From assembly GCF_009805705.1 (NCBI RefSeq), contig NZ_VSMB01000006.1, forward strand, positions 1 to 64,000: a stretch of DNA of 64,000 nucleotides, written 5' to 3'. Source of the stretch: Ruania rhizosphaerae. Lineage in GTDB: Bacteria; Actinomycetota; Actinomycetes; Actinomycetales; Beutenbergiaceae. Every line of letters starts with the position of its first letter. Position 1 is the first letter of the stretch. Under the pieces are notes generated by a model. The model did no database searches. It saw nothing but the letters and a program-made list of their open reading frames with translations, and was not told the origin of the DNA. Of the stretch, positions 59,482 to 64,000 are shown in pieces. The position numbers and the translations under genes were made by a program.

Positions 59482-61282
59482 GCTCACTCAACTCCAGCCA
59501 CTGCTCTTCCAGCTCCTCCTGTTCGCGCTGTAGCACCCGGATCCCCTCCATCTCCTTCGCCAGTCCCTCGTAGTCGGACTGGTCGTGGTCGGCCAGGGCG
59601 GTCTGCCGCTTGCCGATCTCGGCGGACACCTTCTCCATCCGCCGCTCCACTGAGGTGAGCTTCTTCTGCGCGGCTCGCAGTTCTGCCCCGCTCAGACCCG
59701 GCTGTGTCTCAGTCGAGGAGTCCGCGAGCGCGGCAGACCTCGTTCCCGAACCGGAGCTGTGACGCTGTTGCTCACGCCGCAGCCGCAAGTACTCGTCCAC
59801 CCCACCGGGTAGGTGACGCAGGCGCCGGTCGAAGATCCCGTACTGCTGATCGGTGACGCGCTCGAGGAAGTAGCGGTCGTGGGAGACCACGATGAGTGTG
59901 CCCGCCCATGAGTCGAGCAGGTCCTCCATCGCCGCGAGCATATCGGTGTCAAGGTCGTTCGTGGGCTCGTCCAGGATCAGCACATTCGGTTGATCGAGGA
60001 GGATGAGCAACAGCTGCAGCCGGCGCTGCTGCCCACCGGAGAGGTCCTTGACCGGTGTCGACAACTGCGCGGAGGCGAAGCCCATCCGTTCCAGCAGCTG
60101 ACCCGGCGTCAGCTCTGCCGCCTTCGAGCCCGTGCCGAGGGTGTAGCTGGTGCGCAGCCGTCCGATCACAGTGCGCACGGGCTCGTCCAGGTGCGGATCC
60201 AGTTCATCCATACGCTGGGTCAGCGTGGCCACCTTGACCGTCTTGCCGCGCTTGACCCGGCCGGTGCTGGCCTCCACGGTCCCGGAGATCAGTCCCAGCA
60301 GCGTGGACTTGCCGGCTCCGTTCACCCCGAGGATGCCGGTGCGTTCGCCCGGGGCGATCCGCCACTCCACGTCGCGCAGCACCTCATGATCGCCGTAGGC
60401 CACCGAGACGTCGAGCAGGTCCACCACATCTTTGCCGAGCCGTGCGACGGCGAGCGACTGCAGCGTGGTCGGATCACGGATCTCGGGAACATCGGCGATG
60501 AGTGCGTTGGCCGCGTCGATGCGGAACTTCGGCTTCGACGTCCGCGCCGGCGCCCCACGCCGCAGCCAGGCCAGTTCCTTGCGGGCGAGGTTCTGCCGCT
60601 TGGCCTCCATGGCGGCGGACTGCCGGTCCCGCTCCACGCGCTGCAGGATGTAGGCCGCGTAGCCACCGTCGAAGGGCTCGACGATCCGGTCGTGCACCTC
60701 CCAGGTGAGGGTGCACACCTCGTCGAGGAACCAGCGATCGTGCGTCACGACCATCAAGCCACCGGAACTGGCCGACCACCGGCGCTTCAGATGCTCGGCC
60801 AGCCAGGTGATCGCCTCCACGTCCAGATGGTTGGTGGGTTCGTCCAGCGCGAGTACGTCGTACTCACCGGCCAGCAGCCGCGCCAACGCCACTCGACGGC
60901 GCTGCCCGCCCGAGAGTGAGCCCACGCGTCCGTTCCAGGGCACGTCCGTCAGCAGCCCGTTGACGACGTCGCGCACCTTGGCATCGCGGGCCCACTCGTG
61001 CTCGGGGCCGTCGCCGACGACGGTGTGGGAGACCGTGTCTTCGTGGTCGAGGGTGTCGGCCTGGTCGAGCACGCCGACGGTGACCCCGCCGCGCACGGTC
61101 ACCCGCCCGGAGTCGGGGACGAGGCGGCCGGCGAGCATCGCCATCAGCGACGACTTGCCGTCGCCGTTGCGGCCGACGATTCCGATACGGTCTCCTTCGT
61201 TGATACCGAGGGAGACCGAGTCGAAGACGGTCTTGGTGGGGAAGTCGAGGTGCAGGGCTTCAGCCCCGAGAAGATGCGCCAT
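59474..61282 (-). CDS. ABC-F family ATPase (Uup/EttA type)
   Basis: The 602-residue protein has two ABC ATPase domains and no membrane segment. The first has GRNGDGKSSL, LSGGQRRRVALARLL and LALDEPTNHLD; the second has GVNGAGKSTLLGL, LSGGQQRRLQLLL and LILDEPTNDLD. The linker between them carries the basic residues typical of ABC-F proteins, and a coiled coil of about 90 residues forms the C-terminus. ABC-F proteins act on the ribosome and some give antibiotic resistance. GAGAGGTGAT lies before the ATG. Confidence 0.93.
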   Translation of the reverse strand: MAHLLGAEALHLDFPTKTVFDSVSLGINEGDRIGIVGRNGDGKSSLMAMLAGRLVPDSGRVTVRGGVTVGVLDQADTLDHEDTVSHTVVGDGPEHEWARDAKVRDVVNGLLTDVPWNGRVGSLSGGQRRRVALARLLAGEYDVLALDEPTNHLDVEAITWLAEHLKRRWSASSGGLMVVTHDRWFLDEVCTLTWEVHDRIVEPFDGGYAAYILQRVERDRQSAAMEAKRQNLARKELAWLRRGAPARTSKPKFRIDAANALIADVPEIRDPTTLQSLAVARLGKDVVDLLDVSVAYGDHEVLRDVEWRIAPGERTGILGVNGAGKSTLLGLISGTVEASTGRVKRGKTVKVATLTQRMDELDPHLDEPVRTVIGRLRTSYTLGTGSKAAELTPGQLLERMGFASAQLSTPVKDLSGGQQRRLQLLLILLDQPNVLILDEPTNDLDTDMLAAMEDLLDSWAGTLIVVSHDRYFLERVTDQQYGIFDRRLRHLPGGVDEYLRLRREQQRHSSGSGTRSAALADSSTETQPGLSGAELRAAQKKLTSVERRMEKVSAEIGKRQTALADHDQSDYEGLAKEMEGIRVLQREQEELEEQWLELSEHV

Positions 61283-61384
61283 ATCACCTCTCAGGTTACC
61301 GGCGTCGAGCGCGCCGGGTCCCGCACCGAGCGGATGTCAGGGGGTGGAGCTAGCGTGATGACCACGATGACGACGGAGGTTGTG

Positions 61385-62071
61385 ATGGACATCATTCTGC
61401 TGCCGGGACTCTGGTTGCCTGGTGCGATCTGGGACGAGACCGCAGCACGGCTGCGAGAGGTCGGGCATCAGCCGATCACCCCCGCACTTCCGGGTGTGGA
61501 CGATGGTGACCCGCACGCCACGCTCGAGGACCAGGTCTCCGAAGTGGTCGCTGCCGTGGACGCGGCGACGAGCCCGGTGGTGGTGGGGCACTCCGCAGCA
61601 GCGACGCTGGCATGGCTGGCGGCGGATCGCCGCCCCGACGCGGTCTCCCAGGTGGTGATGATCGGAGGATTTCCCGCCGCACAGGAATCGGCCTATGCGG
61701 ACTTCTTCCCGGTAGCCGATGGTGGGATGCCCTTCCCGGGGTGGGAGCCCTTCGAAGGCCCGGACGCTGCCGATCTGGATGATGATGCTCGCGCCCGATT
61801 GGAAGCGATGGCGGTCCCGGTACCGGCGGCCGTCGCTCAGGCCGAGGTGCGGTGGCACGACAAGCGCCGGTTCGACGTTCCCGTGATCGAGATCTGCCCG
61901 GAGTTCAGCCCGGAGGAGATGCGCGGATGGATCGACTCCGGCGATATCCCTGAGCTGGCGAACGCCCATCACCTGGAGGCCGTCGACATCACGTCCGGTC
62001 ATTGGCCGATGGTGACCAAGCCGGTGGATCTGGCCGAGTTGCTCGCCGGCGTCAGTCCTCGAACTGGGTGA
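61385..62071 (+). CDS. Alpha/beta fold hydrolase
   Basis: The 228-residue protein has MDIILLPGLWLPGAIWD at its start, the nucleophile Ser in VVVGHSAAATLAWLAADR and a late His in TSGHWPMVTKP, a full catalytic triad pattern. The ATG follows GGAGGTTGTG; longer frames are rejected. The substrate is unknown. It overlaps the convergent MarR gene by 20 bases. Confidence 0.88.
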   Translation: MDIILLPGLWLPGAIWDETAARLREVGHQPITPALPGVDDGDPHATLEDQVSEVVAAVDAATSPVVVGHSAAATLAWLAADRRPDAVSQVVMIGGFPAAQESAYADFFPVADGGMPFPGWEPFEGPDAADLDDDARARLEAMAVPVPAAVAQAEVRWHDKRRFDVPVIEICPEFSPEEMRGWIDSGDIPELANAHHLEAVDITSGHWPMVTKPVDLAELLAGVSPRTG

Positions 62072-62546
62072 GCAGGCTGCGCAGGATGCGCGCCAGATCC
62101 TCGTCCTCGCCGGTGGCCAGCACGCCGAGAAGTTCGGCTTCCCGCCGCAGCAGGTCCTCCATCGCGGCGTCGACGACGTCCCGTCCTTGCGTGGTCAGCC
62201 GCACCCGGACCACGCGCCGGTCGGTCGCGTCCGCGGTGCGGACCACCAATCCGTGCAGCACCAGCCGGTCGATGCGGTTGGTCATGGTGCCCGAGGAGAC
62301 CAGCATCTGGGCGATGAGATTCCCCGGTGTCAGCTCATACGGCTCACCAGCGCGCCGCAGTGCGGAGAGCACGTCGAACTCCCACACCTCCAGGCCATGC
62401 CTGCTGAATGCCGAGCGCCGGGCCAGGTCCAGGAGCCGGGACAGCCGGGAAATGCGCGAGAAGATCCGCAATGGCGCGACGTCGAGGTCGGGGCGCTCAC
62501 GGACCCACGCCTCGACGATCCGGTCGACTTCATCCACCGCGGCCAT
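62052..62546 (-). CDS. MarR family transcriptional regulator
   Basis: The 164-residue protein has the MarR winged helix with LEVWEFDVLSALRRAG, LTPGNLIAQMLVSSGTMTNRIDRLV and the wing DATDRRVVRVRLT. It is likely to bind the CTCGATATCGAG palindrome just upstream and repress itself. The convergent hydrolase may also be related. A -10 box six bases before the ATG suggests a leaderless message. Confidence 0.92.
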   Translation of the reverse strand: MAAVDEVDRIVEAWVRERPDLDVAPLRIFSRISRLSRLLDLARRSAFSRHGLEVWEFDVLSALRRAGEPYELTPGNLIAQMLVSSGTMTNRIDRLVLHGLVVRTADATDRRVVRVRLTTQGRDVVDAAMEDLLRREAELLGVLATGEDEDLARILRSLLTQFED

Positions 62547-62552
62547 GGACCG

Positions 62553-62570
62553 AGATTACTCGATATCGAG
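62553..62570 (-). promoter_or_regulatory. MarR promoter: TAATCT -10 box next to a 12-base palindrome
   Basis: On the minus strand TAATCT (62553-62558) lies six bases before the marR-type ATG. Immediately upstream of it the perfect palindrome CTCGATATCGAG (62559-62570) fills the start of the -35/-10 spacer, ideal for autorepression. Confidence 0.6.
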
Positions 62571-62689
62571 AGATCTGCTGGGATGCATGGTGGAAGCCGG
62601 TGTCTGCCGCGGGTCGATGCCGCTGGCCGGCGCGACCATTCGTCGTCCGGTATCGCCGCACCTCGTGTCAGGTACCGCCGCCGCTCGTG

Positions 62690-63373
62690 TCAGGCGTGGC
62701 CGCCGTCGGCCCGGTTCCCGGTGCGTCCACGGGGTCGCATTGCCGCGCGAGTGAGCCGAGGTTCGGCCTCCAGCGACTGCAGCCCGTTCCACGAGAGGTT
62801 GACCAGGTGGGCGGCCACCTCATGCTTCCCGGGTGCGCGAGCGTCGAGCCACCACTGGCCCGTCAGCGCGATCATCCCGACCAGCATCTGTGCATACATG
62901 GGCGCGGTTGCCGGATCGAGACCCTGGCGCTCGAACTGCGGTGCGAGCACCTCCTCCACCTGGGTGGCGACGTCGCCGATCAGGGAGGAGAACGTCCCAG
63001 TGGCCTGAGCAACGGGTGAGTCCCGGACGAGGATCCGGAACCCATCGGTGTTGGTCTCGATGTAGTCCAGCAGTGCCAGGGCGGTCCGTTCCACGATGAC
63101 CCGTGGGTGGCCGCCCTCGCGCAGCGATCCGGTCAACGCGGTGAGCAGGATCGCGACCTCGCGGTCAACGATCACCGCATAGATGCCTTCCTTACCCCCG
63201 AAGTGCTCATAGACGACAGGTTTCGAGACCCCGGCCCGGGCAGCGATCTCCTCCACGCTGGTGCCCTCGAAGCCCTTGTCAGCGAACAGCGGCCGGGAGA
63301 CTTCCAGCAGCTGCTCGCGGCGCTCATGGCCAGTCATCCGGGTGCGGGTGACGCGTCGTGTGGGTTCGCTCAC
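62690..63373 (-). CDS. TetR family transcriptional regulator
   Basis: The 227-residue protein has a TetR helix-turn-helix at about 15-60 with RREQLLEVSRPLFADKGFEGTSVEEIA-like segments and VSKPVVYEHFGGKEGIYAVI. The ligand domain ends with an Arg-rich tail (TRAAMRPRGRTGNRADGG). The GTG start is the first that follows the tRNA shadow; an ATG at 63337 is a good alternative. This type occurs near glmU in many actinobacteria and often controls fatty-acid or efflux genes, but its target here is unknown. Confidence 0.9.
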   Translation of the reverse strand: MSEPTRRVTRTRMTGHERREQLLEVSRPLFADKGFEGTSVEEIAARAGVSKPVVYEHFGGKEGIYAVIVDREVAILLTALTGSLREGGHPRVIVERTALALLDYIETNTDGFRILVRDSPVAQATGTFSSLIGDVATQVEEVLAPQFERQGLDPATAPMYAQMLVGMIALTGQWWLDARAPGKHEVAAHLVNLSWNGLQSLEAEPRLTRAAMRPRGRTGNRADGGHA

Positions 63374-63495
63374 GCCTCCATCATGCCGTGCGTTGGCAAC
63401 GAGGTGACCGGCCGTACCCATGCGCGGCCGGCTGTCATACCTGGTCCGTCGTGCCTTATCCGGTACTCCGGTGCCAGCCGCCCGCGCGTCGCAGG

Positions 63496-63501
63496 TATGC
63501 T
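63496..63501 (+). promoter_or_regulatory. -10 box TATGCT of the tRNA-Gln promoter
   Basis: TATGCT sits 34 bases before the tRNA 5' end, which would place the transcript start near 63508. A weak -35 is possible near 63473. Confidence 0.45.
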
Positions 63502-63510
63502 CGCATGCGT

Positions 63511-63532
63511 CCCGCGCACCGGCGTGCGCGGG
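63511..63532 (+). other. Hairpin in the 5' leader of tRNA-Gln
   Basis: CCCGCGCAC and GTGCGCGGG form a perfect 9-base-pair stem with a CGGC loop, ending three bases before the tRNA. It may guide 5' processing of the precursor. Confidence 0.6.
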
Positions 63533-63535
63533 CAG

Positions 63536-63607
63536 TCCGCCCTGGTGTAATGGCAGCACGCCGGCCTTTGGTGCCGTGTGGTCCGGGTTCGAATCCTGGG
63601 GGCGGAG
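63536..63607 (+). tRNA. tRNA-Gln (anticodon TTG)
   Basis: The 72-base gene folds as a cloverleaf: acceptor TCCGCCC with GGGCGGA, D-arm GTGT...GCAC, anticodon loop CTTTGGT with TTG, and T-arm containing GGTTCGAATCC. The anticodon stem has one C-U mismatch at its outer pair (27-43). The discriminator base is G, and CCA is not encoded in the DNA (GCCG follows). tRNA-Gln before glmU is a common actinobacterial order. Confidence 0.93.
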
Positions 63608-63737
63608 CCGACCTCGAGCGGGTTCAATCACCCGTCCGGTGATCCAATCCCGCCTGAGGCGCCCGCCAGGGATTCCAGCGCCGCAGCAGGATCGAGCCGT
63701 GAGTGTGGACGCGGGCTACGGCTCCCGGTTCAGCAGT

Positions 63738-63743
63738 TACAGT
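63738..63743 (+). promoter_or_regulatory. -10 box TACAGT of a leaderless promoter
   Basis: TACAGT lies seven bases before the GTG of glmU; no ribosome site is present. Confidence 0.5.
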
Positions 63744-63750
63744 GGCCTGT

Positions 63751-64000
63751 GTGAGCCTGACGCCACCCGCTGCCGTGATCGTTCTTGCCGCAGGCCAGGG
63801 CACCCGGATGAAGTCCGCGACGCCGAAGGTCCTGCACCGTCTCGCCGGCCGCTCCTTGCTGGGGCACGTGCTCCGGACGGCGACCTCGCTACGTCCGGAG
63901 AGGGTCGCCGTCGTGGTTCGCCATGAGCGCGATCTGGTGGCCGCGCACGCACGTGAGCTGGAGCCCTCCGTGCTCATCGCCGACCAGGACGAGGTACCCG
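63751..64000 (+). CDS. glmU: GlmU, N-acetylglucosamine-1-phosphate uridyltransferase (partial)
   Basis: The first 83 codons are present; the rest lies beyond the window. AAVIVLAAGQGTRMKSATPK and VLHRLAGRSLLGHVL match the UTP-binding N-terminus of GlmU, the bifunctional enzyme making UDP-GlcNAc for peptidoglycan. The start is a GTG with a -10 box seven bases upstream. Confidence 0.93.
   Translation, partial: MSLTPPAAVIVLAAGQGTRMKSATPKVLHRLAGRSLLGHVLRTATSLRPERVAVVVRHERDLVAAHARELEPSVLIADQDEVP

Noticed and set aside
63751-64000. glmU as a truncated pseudogene
   Set aside because: It is open up to the last base of the window, so it is cut by the window edge only.

Overview
The window is GC-rich bacterial DNA, and the gene content points to an actinobacterium, most likely of the order Micrococcales. 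The evidence is the run metG, tatD, an Rpf-like wall lytic gene, rpfB, rsmA, ispE and ABC-F, then tRNA-Gln directly before glmU; two G5-domain wall lytic proteins; and many genes that appear to be leaderless (a TANNNT -10 box ends 6 or 7 bases before the start codon). Genus cannot be fixed from the sequence alone.

Region 1 (1-37,826) is an accessory catabolic region. It is punctuated by three same-strand copies of an Rpn/YhgA-type PD-(D/E)XK nuclease gene: a 5'-deleted copy (155-595) and two intact copies (19,294 and 36,831). The first block holds five genes on the minus strand that look like a D-amino-acid salvage operon (IclR regulator, N-acyl-D-amino-acid deacylase, RidA, D-serine-dehydratase-like PLP enzyme, SDR). 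Divergent from it are a frameshifted lactonase gene, a ThuA protein and a Gfo/Idh/MocA dehydrogenase. A LacI-controlled ABC sugar transporter with a GH42 beta-galactosidase follows, then a 1,123-residue secreted beta-helix protein. The second block, all minus strand, holds a family-5 solute-binding ABC transporter with a fused double ATPase, an AraC regulator, a RraA-type aldolase, two SDRs (one KduD-like), a GH105 hydrolase and a zinc dehydrogenase. A second minus-strand set holds a heparinase II/III-like protein, a lyase-like beta-propeller and a hexapeptide acyltransferase. Together these two sets suggest uptake and breakdown of an acidic (unsaturated uronic acid) oligosaccharide.

Region 2 (37,965-50,449) is mixed chromosomal background: a DUF4352 membrane protein, a two-component system, nicotinamidase, a DUF1023 hydrolase with a small partner, an aminotransferase, an SDR, a FolP2-like dihydropteroate synthase homologue with a RibD-type reductase, a Pr6Pr membrane protein with an unnamed conserved protein, and a VapBC toxin-antitoxin pair.

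Region 3 (50,584-64,000) is core housekeeping: metG, tatD, two cell-wall lytic enzymes, rsmA, ispE, a membrane protein, an ABC-F ATPase, a small hydrolase, MarR and TetR regulators, tRNA-Gln and the first 250 bases of glmU, which is cut by the window end.

Several families of palindromic intergenic repeats lie just after stop codons. The most notable has left-right-right arms whose variable bases change together.
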